Positions 25,564-35,233 are shown, counted from the first letter of the stretch. The stretch: DNA of 64,000 nt from an uncultured Parasphingopyxis sp. (GCA_947259005.1 CAMYKP010000006.1:372001-436000); one strand, 5' to 3'. Program-made: numbers and translations. Notes: generated by a model not told the origin, from the sequence alone.

Positions 25564-27138
25564 GTGGCTAGCGCTGTCCCTGCCACGCCAGACGGCGATG
25601 CCCTTCTCCCCGTCCGTTACAAAGGCCTGCTTACCTTCGCCATCATGATGGCGATGATGATGCAGATCCTCGACACGACGATCGCCAATGTCGCGCTTCC
25701 ACACATGCAGACAAGCCTTGGCGCCACGATCGACACAATCGCCTGGGTGCTGACCAGCTATATTGTCGCTACCGCGGTAGCTATCCCGATTACCGGCTGG
25801 CTCGCCGACCGGGTGGGATCGCGCAACCTATTCTTGTGGTCCGTCGCCTTTTTCATCGTCACATCGATGCTCTGCGGCGCGGCAACCAGCCTCGAACAGA
25901 TGGTCACATTCCGTATCATGCAGGGAATTGCGGCCGCCTTCATCGGTCCGATCTCGCAAACCGCGATGCTGGATATCAACCCGTCCCACAAACATGGCCA
26001 GGCGATGGCGATATGGAGCCTCGGCGCAGTGATGGGGCCTATCCTCGGACCGCTGATCGGCGGTTATATCACTGAATATTACAACTGGCGCTGGGTGTTT
26101 TACGTCAACCTGCCGCTCGGCGCGTTGATCCTGGCAATGTTGTGGTTCCTGCTGCCGAGCCGACCGATAGCCAAGCGGGGATTTGACCTATTCGGTTTTT
26201 CGATGTTTGCCTTGGGACTCGCCGCACTCCAACTGGTGCTGGATCGCGGGCAACAGCTGGACTGGCTTGACAGCAACGCGATCTGGTTCGGCATCGGCTG
26301 CGTCATCATTGGTTTTTGGGTATTCGTCATCCATATGATGACCGGCAAGAACACCCTTCTTACACCGGCCATCTTTACCGACAGAAACCTGGTGGGTTCA
26401 TTGATTTTTGTCGCCTTCGTCGGCGTTATCGTATTCGCAATCATGGCCCTGATCGCGCCGATGCTGCAGGGTGTATTGGGCTATCCCGTGCTCAGTGCCG
26501 GCATATTGCTCGCGCCGCGCGGACTGGGCGTGATCGTGGCGATGGGGATCGCAGCGCGTCTGATGAACGTCTTGGATGCCCGCATCATCCTTGCGATCGG
26601 CTGGGCCATCACGGCCTGGTCCTGCTATCTGATGACAAACTGGATGATTGGCATGGATTCCGGACCGATCATTACCGTAGGAATCATCCAGGGTGTCGGC
26701 ATCGGCTTCATCTTCGTGCCGCTCAACGTTATCGCCTTTGCGACCCTGCCGGTCAGCCTGCGCCCCGAAGGCGCGGCCCTGATGAACCTCCTTCGCAATG
26801 TCGGCGCTTCTATCGGCATTTCGATTACCGCCAGCGGTGTCGCCCGCAGCCTGCAGATCAGCCATGCCGATCTCGGGGAGCATATCACGCCTTCAACCAT
26901 TTCCTCTTTTGGACTCGAGCGGTTGAACCTGCCCGCTGACCAGGTTGCGGCATTGCTCGACAGCGAGATCAGCCGCCAGGCGCTGATGATCGGCTACATC
27001 AACAACTTCTGGTTGATCATGTGGGGCTGCATCATCGCCGTACCCGCCTCGATGCTGCTCAAAAAGCTGCCGAATACGGGGACGGCTGGCGTCGACGACG
27101 AACCGCTGCCCGACGGAGATCCTCATCCCGCCGAATAG
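25564..27138 (+). CDS. DHA2-family MFS drug efflux transporter (EmrB/QacA-like)
   Basis: 524 aa, about 14 membrane helices. Motif A appears as GWLADRVGSRNLF, motif C region in helix 5 as GAVMGPILGPLIGGYI, and the N-terminus has the DHA2 start ILDTTIANVALPHM. With the EmrA-like protein 80 bases upstream it forms a proton-driven tripartite exporter for toxic compounds; the outer-membrane partner would come from elsewhere. Start is GTG 25564. Its stop codon lies one base from the stop of the convergent asd gene. Confidence 0.9.
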   Translation: MASAVPATPDGDALLPVRYKGLLTFAIMMAMMMQILDTTIANVALPHMQTSLGATIDTIAWVLTSYIVATAVAIPITGWLADRVGSRNLFLWSVAFFIVTSMLCGAATSLEQMVTFRIMQGIAAAFIGPISQTAMLDINPSHKHGQAMAIWSLGAVMGPILGPLIGGYITEYYNWRWVFYVNLPLGALILAMLWFLLPSRPIAKRGFDLFGFSMFALGLAALQLVLDRGQQLDWLDSNAIWFGIGCVIIGFWVFVIHMMTGKNTLLTPAIFTDRNLVGSLIFVAFVGVIVFAIMALIAPMLQGVLGYPVLSAGILLAPRGLGVIVAMGIAARLMNVLDARIILAIGWAITAWSCYLMTNWMIGMDSGPIITVGIIQGVGIGFIFVPLNVIAFATLPVSLRPEGAALMNLLRNVGASIGISITASGVARSLQISHADLGEHITPSTISSFGLERLNLPADQVAALLDSEISRQALMIGYINNFWLIMWGCIIAVPASMLLKKLPNTGTAGVDDEPLPDGDPHPAE

Positions 27139-27139
27139 A

Positions 27140-28171
27140 TTAGGCCGCCTTTTTCAGATGCCGCCGTCCCAATAGCTCTGCAATCTGCACGGCGTTAAGC
27201 GCAGCACCTTTGCGGAGATTGTCGGAAACGCACCACAGAACGATTCCGTTATCGACCGTCGGGTCTTCGCGCACACGGCTGATAAAGGTTGCACCGTCGC
27301 CGACACATTCGACCGGCGTGACATAACCGCCGTCTTCACGCTTATCGACGAGCATGATCCCCGGGGCCTCGCGTAATATATTCTGTGCTTCCTCAGCCGA
27401 AATCTCGTTCTCGAACTCGATATTGATTGCTTCGGAATGACCCACGAAAACCGGTACGCGGACGCAGGTCGCCGTCAGCTTGATCTTGGGATCGAGGATC
27501 TTCTTTGTCTCGACGACCATCTTCCACTCTTCCTTGGTGTAGCCATCATCGAGGAATACATCGATATGCGGGATGACGTTAAAGGCGATCTGTTTGGTGA
27601 ACTTCTTGGCGTCGGCCTGATCACCGACAAAGATATCGCGTGACTGGCTGAACAGCTCGTCCATGCCTTCCTTGCCCGCGCCGGACACCGACTGATAGGT
27701 GGAGACGACAACACGCTTTATCGTTGCGAAATCGTGCAGCGGCTTCAGCGCCACGACCATCTGGGCGGTCGAGCAGTTGGGATTGGCGATGATATTCTTC
27801 GCCAGATAGCCGTCGATCGCTTCCGGATTCACTTCGGGAACGATCAGCGGTACATCGGGATCCATCCGGAACAGCGAGCTGTTGTCGATGACCGTGCAAC
27901 CTGCGGCGGCTGCCTTTGGCGCATATTCCCTGGCTGGGCCTGATCCGGCCGCAAAAAGGGCAATATCCCATCCCGCAAAATCGAAATGCTCGATATTCTG
28001 GCATTTAAGCATCCGGCCCGTTTCGCCGAATTCGACTTCCATTCCCTGCGAACGCGACGATGCAACCGCAGCAATTTCATCCGCAGGAAATTCACGTTCT
28101 GCTAGGCAGGCGAGCATTTCGCGCCCGACATTGCCCGTCGCTCCAACAACAGCAACCCGATAACCCATCAT
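27140..28171 (-). CDS. asd: Aspartate-semialdehyde dehydrogenase
   Basis: Reduces aspartyl phosphate to aspartate semialdehyde for lysine, diaminopimelate, threonine and methionine synthesis. 343 aa with the NADP-binding start YRVAVVGATGNVGREML, the active-site Cys in IIANPNCSTAQMVVAL and FVGHSEAINIEFE. I use ATG 28171 (MMGYRVAV) with AAGGA five bases before; ATG 28177 and 28168 are alternatives. dapF, a later step of the diaminopimelate branch, is at 35234. The 133-base gap upstream is shared with the divergent secreted-protein gene. Confidence 0.95.
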   Translation of the reverse strand: MMGYRVAVVGATGNVGREMLACLAEREFPADEIAAVASSRSQGMEVEFGETGRMLKCQNIEHFDFAGWDIALFAAGSGPAREYAPKAAAAGCTVIDNSSLFRMDPDVPLIVPEVNPEAIDGYLAKNIIANPNCSTAQMVVALKPLHDFATIKRVVVSTYQSVSGAGKEGMDELFSQSRDIFVGDQADAKKFTKQIAFNVIPHIDVFLDDGYTKEEWKMVVETKKILDPKIKLTATCVRVPVFVGHSEAINIEFENEISAEEAQNILREAPGIMLVDKREDGGYVTPVECVGDGATFISRVREDPTVDNGIVLWCVSDNLRKGAALNAVQIAELLGRRHLKKAA

Positions 28172-28246
28172 ATTCATCCTTGTTAGCAGGTGCACCATCT
28201 AGTGTGTCTTCACCCAATCACCAAGAGGAAGATTGCGATAAGGCGC

Positions 28247-28289
28247 TTGACAGCGACACAATTTATCTCTGTATTAGTAAAGCAATACA
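28247..28289 (+). promoter_or_regulatory. Candidate promoter with overlapping inverted repeat
   Basis: A perfect -35 hexamer TTGACA (28247-28252) is followed 17 bases later by TGTATT or slightly further by TATTAG as weak -10 options. The inverted repeat TGTATT (28270-28275) ... AATACA (28284-28289) with an 8-base spacer overlaps the -10 area and could be an operator. It stands 16 bases before the start of the gene at 28305. Confidence 0.4.
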
Positions 28290-28304
28290 CCTGAGGGAAC
28301 TGGG

Positions 28305-29546
28305 ATGCTGAAAACTTTTCCGATCGCAATCGCGTTGCTGCTCCATGGAACAGTGGCATTGGCGCAACCAGCCACGGTCGACGAAAGGTTCGTTGACACG
28401 GCGAGGTCCAATCTCCTCGAGATATCCCGAAACGCGGACGGAAGCCTGTCCGGACCGGGCTGGGAGCGGCTGATGGATGAGGCGGAAAGCGCCCAATTTT
28501 TCATGATCGGCGAACAGCATGCGACCGCCGATATCGCGCAGATTGCAGCCGCTATCCATCGCGGCCTTGCGACACGTGGTTATGATTACATGGCCGCGGA
28601 ATTCGGCCCCTGGTCCGCCCGTTTTGCCGAGCAATTGTTCCGTGAGAATGACGATGTCGTCTCGGCGATCCGATCAGCTCCGGGCAATGGCTATGCGATA
28701 CCCTTCGTCTCTTTTGCCGAAGACGCTCAATTGCATGCTCAGGCGGTGCGACTGTCTCCACACATGTCGGAAGCTCTCTGGGGTGTCGATCAAGAATTCA
28801 TTGCGGCCGCACCGATCCTGCTGCCGCTGCTGGAAGCTCTGGTTCGAACCGAAGAGCAGCGTACGGCTTTGACATCATTTCAAAACCTTGTCGCGGGCGA
28901 TCCCATGGCAGTCGGCGCTGACACGCCAGACATATTCGCTGCCCTGCGCGCAGCGTTTAATACGGGTGAAGACCAAGATGCGCTGACACTCGTTGACGCC
29001 ATCATCCTGTCAAACCGCATTTATGCACCGTTCACAGGGAGGGGTGGGTCGGGATACGACGCCAATCTCCTCCGCGAAAACTATATGAAACAGAATTTCC
29101 TCGACCATTTCATGCAAGCCGAACGGCGCGATGGCACTCCGCCACGCGTGTTTCTGAAATTCGGCGCAAACCACGTGATGCGCGGCCGAAGCCTGACAAA
29201 TGTTCCCGCGCTGGGCGATTTCATCGTCGAATGGGGGCGTTCGCGCAATTTTGAGGCGGTCAATATTATGATCGATTGCCTTGGAGGAGAGGCGGTAAAT
29301 GTGCTCAGCGGAACAAATGAACCCTGCGAATCCTATATCGTCGAAGAAGGTTCTATCATCACGGAACTGGCCGAGGGGCGACCTTTAACCCTTATAGATT
29401 TGCGTCCCCTGCGCGCAGTCGTCCGCAGCAATACCGCAATTGATGATTCCATGCGGACGCTCATCTTTTCGTTCGATTACTATCTCGGCGTTGCGGATGT
29501 TTCGCCGGCGACGCTCATTCCCGAGCCAATGCAACCGCCCGAATAA
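28305..29546 (+). CDS. Secreted erythromycin-esterase/ChaN/TIKI-superfamily-like protein
   Basis: 413 aa with a signal peptide (1-20, ending ALA). The GExH motif that defines the EreA/ChaN/TIKI fold is at residues 69-72 (FMIGEQHATADI). AAEFGPWSARF (about 97-107), a LRENYMKQNFLDHF stretch resembling the RDxxMAxN block of EreA-type esterases, and KFGANHVMRG (His290) provide the remaining expected active-site blocks. A periplasmic metal-dependent hydrolase or haem-binding role is possible; the substrate is unknown. No evidence of antibiotic resistance should be read from the family name. Confidence 0.65.
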   Translation: MLKTFPIAIALLLHGTVALAQPATVDERFVDTARSNLLEISRNADGSLSGPGWERLMDEAESAQFFMIGEQHATADIAQIAAAIHRGLATRGYDYMAAEFGPWSARFAEQLFRENDDVVSAIRSAPGNGYAIPFVSFAEDAQLHAQAVRLSPHMSEALWGVDQEFIAAAPILLPLLEALVRTEEQRTALTSFQNLVAGDPMAVGADTPDIFAALRAAFNTGEDQDALTLVDAIILSNRIYAPFTGRGGSGYDANLLRENYMKQNFLDHFMQAERRDGTPPRVFLKFGANHVMRGRSLTNVPALGDFIVEWGRSRNFEAVNIMIDCLGGEAVNVLSGTNEPCESYIVEEGSIITELAEGRPLTLIDLRPLRAVVRSNTAIDDSMRTLIFSFDYYLGVADVSPATLIPEPMQPPE

Positions 29547-29573
29547 AAAGGGCCGCCAAAATGGGCAGCCCTT
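29545..29573 (-). terminator. Rho-independent terminator of the rpsP-rimM-trmD-rplS operon
   Basis: AAGGGCCGCC (29548-29557) and GGCAGCCCTT (29564-29573) pair over 10 bases with one GU; a T-run follows on the minus strand. It sits 27 bases past the rplS stop, between it and the convergent secreted-protein gene. Confidence 0.85.
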
Positions 29574-29600
29574 CTCTAAATCACAGTCGCAAGAGCGATC

Positions 29601-30020
29601 TCAGCTTTCGGTAGCTTCCGCTTCTTCGGGCTTTTCCGCCTTGATTGTGTTCTTCTCACGATCGTCGCGCTTTTCGGCGATACGGGCGCGCTTGCCGGTG
29701 AGGCCGCGCAGATAGTAAAGCTTGGCGCGACGCACGATGCCGCGCTTGAGCACGGTCACGCTGTCGACATTCGGGCTGTAAAGCGGAAATACGCGCTCAA
29801 CGCCTTCGCCGAACGAGATTTTGCGAACCGTGAAGCTCGATCCCATGCCGCGATTGGTGCGCGCGATGCACACGCCTTCATAATTCTGGATACGGGTGCG
29901 TTCACCCTCAACGACCTTCACGCCCACGCGCAGCGTATCGCCCGCCTTGAAATCGGGAAGAGTCTTGTCGCTCGTAATGCTCTCAATGGCTTCCGCCTCG
30001 AGTGTTTCGATGAGATTCAT
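29601..30020 (-). CDS. rplS: 50S ribosomal protein L19
   Basis: 139 aa. [35 protein letters not shown] and the conserved [35 protein letters not shown] stretches identify L19, a large-subunit protein near the 30S interface. The end carries an extra charged tail ([11 protein letters not shown]) of about 20 residues beyond the usual core. It starts one base after the trmD stop and is the last gene of the ribosomal operon. Confidence 0.97.
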   Translation of the reverse strand: MNLIETLEAEAIESITSDKTLPDFKAGDTLRVGVKVVEGERTRIQNYEGVCIARTNRGMGSSFTVRKISFGEGVERVFPLYSPNVDSVTVLKRGIVRRAKLYYLRGLTGKRARIAEKRDDREKNTIKAEKPEEAEATES

Positions 30021-30021
30021 C

Positions 30022-30765
30022 TCATTCGTCCTTTAGCTTTTCGCGTTGCGCGCCAGAGGGCGACTGATCCGGAGCGCCAGTATAGCGTTCCCAAAGATCC
30101 GGTCGCCGTGACCGTGTTATGTTCTCGGCCATGGCTTTGCGCCATGCCTCGATCTTCGCATGATCCCCCGATCGCAACACTTCAGGGATCGTGCGCCCTT
30201 CCCATTCTTTAGGCCGGGTATAGTGCGGATATTCGAGAAGCCGCTGTTCGAAGCTTTCCTCATCGCCGCTTGAAGCCGCGCCCATTACCCCGGGAAGCAG
30301 CCTGATGCAAGCGTCTAACAGCGCCAAAGCGCCAATTTCGCCACCGGACAGGATATAGTCGCCGATCGAGACTTCCTCGACCGGCCGGGCCTCGAAAATC
30401 CGCTCGTCAAATCCTTCGAACCGGCCGCAGAGAATTGTGACACCTGGGCCGGTGGACAATTGCCGCACGCGCGCTTGGGTCAACGGCTTTCCGCGCGGCG
30501 ACATGGCAAGCACGGGGGCATCCGGCTGACGCATCAGCGCTTCATCAACCGCCGCGCCCAGCACATCCGCCTTCATCACCATGCCCGCACCGCCCCCCGC
30601 TGGCGTGTCATCAACCGTATGGTGTTTGTCGGTCGCGAAATCGCGGATCTGCAACGTTTCCAGCGACCATTTACCCTCATCCTTCGCCCGCCCGGCAATC
30701 GAATGACCAAGCGGCCCAGGAAACATTTCGGGGTAAAGGGTGAGGATGGTAGCAGCGAAGGTCAT
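30022..30765 (-). CDS. trmD: tRNA (guanine-N1)-methyltransferase
   Basis: Methylates G37 of tRNAs with G36 using SAM, preventing +1 frameshifts. 247 aa with the trefoil-knot signature [25 protein letters not shown] and [17 protein letters not shown], plus [12 protein letters not shown]. The ATG overlaps the rimM stop (ATGA, 30762-30765). Standard place between rimM and rplS. Confidence 0.97.
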   Translation of the reverse strand: MTFAATILTLYPEMFPGPLGHSIAGRAKDEGKWSLETLQIRDFATDKHHTVDDTPAGGGAGMVMKADVLGAAVDEALMRQPDAPVLAMSPRGKPLTQARVRQLSTGPGVTILCGRFEGFDERIFEARPVEEVSIGDYILSGGEIGALALLDACIRLLPGVMGAASSGDEESFEQRLLEYPHYTRPKEWEGRTIPEVLRSGDHAKIEAWRKAMAENITRSRRPDLWERYTGAPDQSPSGAQREKLKDE

Positions 30766-31241
30766 GGCAGGAAATCGCTATCCAAGGTGATTTCTGTGTC
30801 CGAAACGGTAACGGCCCTGATCGGAACCATGAAGTCTTTGCCGTCTGGTTTGCGGATATCCAAGATGTCACCCGCACCGAAATTTTCGACTGCAATGACT
30901 TCGCCGACTGGTTCACCGCTTTCGGTGACACAGGGCAAGCCGATCAGATCGATATGATAATATTCGCCCTCCGCCAGCGGCGGCAGGGCATCGCGCGGGA
31001 TCGTCAGTTCGGCACCCCGAAGCGCTTCCGCGCCGTTGCGATCCGTGATTTCGGCGAAGCGGGCGACCGGCATCTTGCTGGTCTGGCGCACGGATTTGAG
31101 CGTGAGCATTTTCCCGCCCACCTCGAATGCCTTGTGCAGTTTCAAACTGTCCAGGCTCTCGGCGAACAGCTTGAGGCGCACCTCGCCGTCAATGCCTTGT
31201 GGTCCGGCAATAACGGCGAGGATAATGCGCTTGTCCGCCAA
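30762..31241 (-). CDS. rimM: Ribosome maturation factor RimM
   Basis: 159 aa 30S maturation factor that binds S19. The N-terminal barrel has [20 protein letters not shown] and the PRC-barrel half reads [22 protein letters not shown] with GAGDILDI. Start is TTG 31241, 3 bases after the rpsP stop; no ATG is available nearby. Confidence 0.95.
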   Translation of the reverse strand: MADKRIILAVIAGPQGIDGEVRLKLFAESLDSLKLHKAFEVGGKMLTLKSVRQTSKMPVARFAEITDRNGAEALRGAELTIPRDALPPLAEGEYYHIDLIGLPCVTESGEPVGEVIAVENFGAGDILDIRKPDGKDFMVPIRAVTVSDTEITLDSDFLP

Positions 31242-31244
31242 GAT

Positions 31245-31784
31245 TTAGCTCTTGGCTTCTTCTTCTGCAGGAGCTTCTTCTGCAGCGGCTTCCTCAGCGG
31301 GAGCTTCTTCAGCTTTGGCTTCTTCGGCTGGTGCTTCAGCGGCAGGAGCTTCTTCTGCAGCGGCTTCTTCAGCAGGTGCTTCAGCTTCTTCGGTGGGAGC
31401 TTCTTCAGCTGGCGCAGCTGCGGCGGCGGCTGCTGCTTCCTTGGCAGCTTCTTCCTTGGCTGTTTTCTCTTCGATGCGTTCCTTGGCCTTGTCGCCCGGT
31501 TCCGCTTTCTGCGGGTTGTTGCGGGCCGGACGCTCCATGATGCCGGCAGCATCGAGGAAGCGCATTACGCGATCGGATGGCTGCGCGCCGACCGAAATCC
31601 AGTGCTTCGCACGCTCTTCGTCGAGCTTCACGCGATCGGGATTGTCCTTGGCGAGCAGCGGATTGTAGCTGCCGATACGCTCGATGAACTTGCCGTCGCG
31701 CGCCTTGCGGGAATCGGTTACGACGATCTTGTAGTAAGGCCGCTTCTTTGCGCCACCGCGCGACAGCCGAATTGCTACTGGCAT
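31245..31784 (-). CDS. rpsP: 30S ribosomal protein S16 with long Ala/Glu/Pro tail
   Basis: Core S16 occupies about residues 1-85 ([45 protein letters not shown]). The remaining 90 or so residues are a Lys/Glu-rich linker then, from about 112, an almost pure Ala/Glu/Pro repeat (units like PAEEA and AAEEA). S16 in many bacteria is only 80-90 aa; extended forms occur in Alphaproteobacteria. The tail is probably disordered and exposed. First gene of the rpsP-rimM-trmD-rplS operon, itself downstream of ffh. Confidence 0.96.
   Translation of the reverse strand: MPVAIRLSRGGAKKRPYYKIVVTDSRKARDGKFIERIGSYNPLLAKDNPDRVKLDEERAKHWISVGAQPSDRVMRFLDAAGIMERPARNNPQKAEPGDKAKERIEEKTAKEEAAKEAAAAAAAAPAEEAPTEEAEAPAEEAAAEEAPAAEAPAEEAKAEEAPAEEAAAEEAPAEEEAKS
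31256..31445. repeat. Low-complexity coding repeat in rpsP
   Basis: Reiterated units of the type GCTTCTTC(T/A)GC with variants encode the Ala/Glu/Pro tail on the minus strand. Near-identical copies could allow slippage or recombination and so tail-length variation between strains. Confidence 0.7.
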
Positions 31785-31826
31785 TGATATTTCCTTTTCT
31801 AAAAATCCAAATTCAATTCAAAAATT

Positions 31827-33278
31827 CTAGCGTTTCAATAATTTGTCGAGATCGGGAGGAATGCCCTGCCGCGGCATTCCGGGGAGGCCAGGCATGCCTC
31901 CGGATGGCATCTCGCCGCCGCCGGGAAGGCCTTCCGGGCCGCCCCCGCCAAACATCTTCATCAGTCCCTTGATGCCGCCCATCTTCTTGATGCGCTTCAT
32001 CGCGGTCGACATTTCCTTGTGCATCTTGAGGAGCTTGTTGACGTCCTGCACCGTCTGGCCCGAACCCTTGGCCACTCGGATCTTGCGTTTGGCGTTGAGC
32101 AGCGCGGGTTTTGCGCGCTCTTTCTTGGTCATCGAGCCGATGATCGCATCCATATGGACGAGTACCTTGTCATCCATACCGCTGTTCGCCATCGCCGCTT
32201 GCGCCTTTTTCATGCCCGGCATCATGCCGGCCAGTGCGCCGAGCCCGCCCATACGCTGCATCTGCGCCAACTGGGTCCGCAGGTCGTTCATGTCGAACTG
32301 GCCCTTGGCCATCTTCTTGGCAAAGGCTTCGGCTTCGTCCTTCTCGACCGTTTCGGCGGCGCGCTCGACCAGGCTGACGACGTCGCCCATGCCGAGGATG
32401 CGGCCGGCAACGCGCTCGGGATGGAATTCCTCCAGCGCATCGAGCTTTTCGCCAACACCGACAAACTTGATCGGTGTACCGGTAACCGCGCGCATCGACA
32501 GGGCCGCACCGCCGCGCGCATCGCCGTCCATCCGCGTTAGAACCGTACCGGTCAGTGGCACCTGTTCGGCAAAATTCTTTGCGACATTCACTGCATCCTG
32601 GCCGGTTAGTGCATCGACAACGAGAAGGATTTCCTCGGGCGTCGTCGCATCGGAAACCGCCTTCATCTCATCCATCAGTTGCTGATCGACATGAAGACGG
32701 CCCGCGGTATCGAGCATCACGACATCGAAGCCCTGCAGCTTCGCCGCCTGAAGCGCGCGCCTCGCGATATCGACGGGCTGCTGCCCCTCCATGATCGGCA
32801 AGGTTGCAACGTCTGTTTGCGTGCCGAGCACCGCCAACTGCTCCTGTGCAGCCGGACGATTAACGTCGAGCGACGCCATCAACACCTTTTTGCGGCCTTT
32901 TTCAGTGAGCCGCTTGGCGATCTTTGCCGTTGTCGTGGTTTTACCTGAGCCCTGCAGGCCCACCATCATCACCACATTGGGCGGTGTACCGTCGACATGG
33001 AGCTCGGAGGCATCTGCGCCCAGCATTTCCACCAGCGCGTCATTGACGATCTTTACGACCTGCTGTCCCGGCGTGACCGATTTAAGAACCTGTTGGCCCA
33101 CGGCCTGCTCGGTAACGCCTTCGACAAACTCCCTGGCGACGGGCAGTGCGACATCGGCTTCGAGCAGCGCAATACGCACTTCGCGCATCGCCGCGCGGAC
33201 ATCGCTCTCATTAAGCGAACCACGGCCCTTCAGCCGGTCAAATACGCCGCCAAGCCGGTCGCTAAGATTGTCGAACAT
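31827..33278 (-). CDS. ffh: Signal recognition particle protein Ffh
   Basis: 483 aa GTPase that binds 4.5S RNA and targets nascent membrane proteins to FtsY. N domain, then G domain with GLQGSGKTTTTAKIAKRL (P-loop), LDTAGRLHVDQQLMDE, TRMDGDARGGAALS, and a Met-rich M domain (GMMPGMKKAQAAM, GSGQTVQDVNKLLKMHKEM) ending in a Gly/Met/Pro tail. FtsY (37293-38234) and the SRP RNA gene (near 59680) are in the same window. The start lies 35 bases after a hairpin in its leader. Confidence 0.97.
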   Translation of the reverse strand: MFDNLSDRLGGVFDRLKGRGSLNESDVRAAMREVRIALLEADVALPVAREFVEGVTEQAVGQQVLKSVTPGQQVVKIVNDALVEMLGADASELHVDGTPPNVVMMVGLQGSGKTTTTAKIAKRLTEKGRKKVLMASLDVNRPAAQEQLAVLGTQTDVATLPIMEGQQPVDIARRALQAAKLQGFDVVMLDTAGRLHVDQQLMDEMKAVSDATTPEEILLVVDALTGQDAVNVAKNFAEQVPLTGTVLTRMDGDARGGAALSMRAVTGTPIKFVGVGEKLDALEEFHPERVAGRILGMGDVVSLVERAAETVEKDEAEAFAKKMAKGQFDMNDLRTQLAQMQRMGGLGALAGMMPGMKKAQAAMANSGMDDKVLVHMDAIIGSMTKKERAKPALLNAKRKIRVAKGSGQTVQDVNKLLKMHKEMSTAMKRIKKMGGIKGLMKMFGGGGPEGLPGGGEMPSGGMPGLPGMPRQGIPPDLDKLLKR

Positions 33279-33300
33279 CGTTCAAATCCTTCCCGATCCC

Positions 33301-33341
33301 CAAAAAACGCAAAAAACGCCGGCGGGCGAATACTCGCCGGC
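33301..33341 (-). terminator. Terminator-like hairpin in the ffh leader
   Basis: Arms GCCGGCG (33318-33324) and CGCCGGC (33335-33341) are perfect 7-base complements, and on the minus strand two T-runs (GTTTTTTGCGTTTTTTG) follow. No minus-strand gene lies directly upstream. The hairpin could end a short leader or small RNA, or attenuate ffh. Confidence 0.5.
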
Positions 33342-33509
33342 CAGCGTACGCCTGATGGGCGCGTCGATCTGCATTCCTCACGGAACTGTTGCGGGCCAAA
33401 TACTGCCCAAAGCGCGCATTTACAAGTGTCTCGTCAAATTCTGGCGAATTAACGCGGTCTTCACTCCGTTTGTGCAACATGACGTTCCCCGAACCGAGGT
33501 TGCTAAATT

Positions 33510-35162
33510 ATGCACGAACGCGAGGACGTTGCTTCGACTTTAGAGTCCACCGGCCCCGACACTGAAAAGACCGAGACACCTCGTGCTTTCGTGTCCGCTG
33601 CGGTAGCATTGCTGTCTATTCTGATGTTCGCCGGTCTCGGCGGCCAGGTCGTTGCAAGTATCATCGCTGGGACAGCTTCGGAACGCGATCCCGTGCTCGC
33701 GGTTGCGCTTATCCTCAATATCGCACTGATCCTCATCGGTTGGCGCCACCACAACGAGGTTTCGGTCCAGATTCAGACCCACAAGGAAGCAACCAAACAG
33801 GCGCGAACGCTCGCGCTTCGCGATCCGCTTACCGGGTTTCTCAACCGCCGTTCGCTGAGCAGCGAAGTCGATGCAATGATCAAGACGGCCACGACCCGCA
33901 ACCGCGTGGTCGCAATGTTCGTCATCGATCTCGACAGTTTCAAATATGTGAACGACCTCAATGGTCACCATGTTGGTGACGTGCTGCTTCGCGAAGTCGG
34001 CAAGCGGATCCTGAGCGCACTGCCCGGCTCAGCCCTTGGCGCGCGCCTGGGCGGTGATGAATTCGCGGCAGCGTTTCAGTTCGACCCCAGTAATCCCTCG
34101 GCGGTGGACGCCGTGGCGGATGAGCTTGTCGAACGAATCTCCCTGCCGTTCGACATTGAAAATCAGTCTGTCCAGACAAGTGCTTCGGTTGGCATCACGC
34201 GCTCTGACCATGATTGCAACGGCGTCGACACATTGCTGCGTCGTGCCGATATTGCGATGTACGCGGCCAAACATCAGGGCAAAAATCGCGCTGTCTGGTT
34301 CGACGGCAGCATGGAGAGGATGCTCGAAGAGCGGAATCGCGTTGAACAGGGCATGCGCAAAGGCATCCCCGCAGGCGAATTCGCGCCCTATTATGAGCAA
34401 CAGGTCGATCTGCTGACCGGTAAACTGCAAGGTTTCGAAGTTCTGGCACGCTGGGAACATCCAAGCCGGGGTATCATCATGCCCGAAGACTTCATTCCCG
34501 TTGCCGAAGAATGCGGACTGATTTCCGAACTCTCCGAATATGTCATGAGGAAAGCCTTTACCGAGGCGCGTGACTGGGATCCCAGTCTGACCCTGTCGGT
34601 TAACATCTCGCCGGCGCAGCTCAAGGATCCCTGGCTCGCTCAGAAGATCATCAAATTGCTGACCGAGACAAATTTCCCGGCCAGCCGCCTGGAAATCGAA
34701 ATCACCGAAACCGCACTGTTCGATAATCTCGGCATCGCGCAATCGATCATCTCCAGTCTCAAGAATCAGGGAATACGCATTGCTCTTGATGATTTTGGCA
34801 CCGGCTATTCCAGCCTCGCCCATCTTCGCGCCCTGCCCTTTGACCGAATCAAGATTGACCGCAGCTTTGTCACGTCGATCAACGACGACAATGAAAGCGC
34901 CGCGATCGTGGACGCGATCACGCGTCTGGGCTCGAGCCTCGGCCTGCCGGTGACTGCCGAAGGCATTGAGACAGCGCAGATTGCCTCTAGCCTGAAGGGC
35001 CTTGGCTCCATGGCCGGGCAAGGCTGGCATTTCGGAAAGCCCATGGCGATCGGCCAGACAAGACGTTTCCTCGCCGACAAGGACATGCTGACATCGGGCT
35101 CCAATGAGGAAGTTGCAAAAGAGGCGCTCGACGATCTGCGCAATCTTCGCCGCACGGGCTAG
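33510..35162 (+). CDS. Membrane GGDEF-EAL protein (c-di-GMP synthesis/degradation)
   Basis: 550 aa. Two membrane helices (about 27-53 and 61-78), then a GGDEF domain (intact motif LGGDEFAA, residues 181-185) and an EAL domain. EAL signature blocks are FEVLARWEHP (EVL variant), SVNISPAQL, EITETAL, ALDDFGTGYSS, FDRIKIDRSFV, and GQGWHFGKPM. The active metal residues appear present, so both activities are possible. No RxxD inhibitory site is seen before GGDEF. There is no sensory domain beyond the short membrane part, so the signal is unknown. It is divergent from ffh. Confidence 0.9.
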   Translation: MHEREDVASTLESTGPDTEKTETPRAFVSAAVALLSILMFAGLGGQVVASIIAGTASERDPVLAVALILNIALILIGWRHHNEVSVQIQTHKEATKQARTLALRDPLTGFLNRRSLSSEVDAMIKTATTRNRVVAMFVIDLDSFKYVNDLNGHHVGDVLLREVGKRILSALPGSALGARLGGDEFAAAFQFDPSNPSAVDAVADELVERISLPFDIENQSVQTSASVGITRSDHDCNGVDTLLRRADIAMYAAKHQGKNRAVWFDGSMERMLEERNRVEQGMRKGIPAGEFAPYYEQQVDLLTGKLQGFEVLARWEHPSRGIIMPEDFIPVAEECGLISELSEYVMRKAFTEARDWDPSLTLSVNISPAQLKDPWLAQKIIKLLTETNFPASRLEIEITETALFDNLGIAQSIISSLKNQGIRIALDDFGTGYSSLAHLRALPFDRIKIDRSFVTSINDDNESAAIVDAITRLGSSLGLPVTAEGIETAQIASSLKGLGSMAGQGWHFGKPMAIGQTRRFLADKDMLTSGSNEEVAKEALDDLRNLRRTG

Positions 35163-35233
35163 ACCTGTCCTTATTGAAAGCAAAAGGGGTGCATAAGTGG
35201 ACAGCGCCCCTTCCCAACCCTAAATCGCGCGCC

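Noticed and set aside
33262..33480. 72-codon minus-strand frame before ffh
   Set aside because: It overlaps the hairpin and the ffh start, has biased Arg-rich composition and no ribosome-binding site.
35178..35212. Hairpin AAGGGGTGC ... GCGCCCCTT between the GGDEF-EAL gene and dapF
   Set aside because: No T-run follows on the plus strand, so it is not a convincing terminator for the upstream gene.
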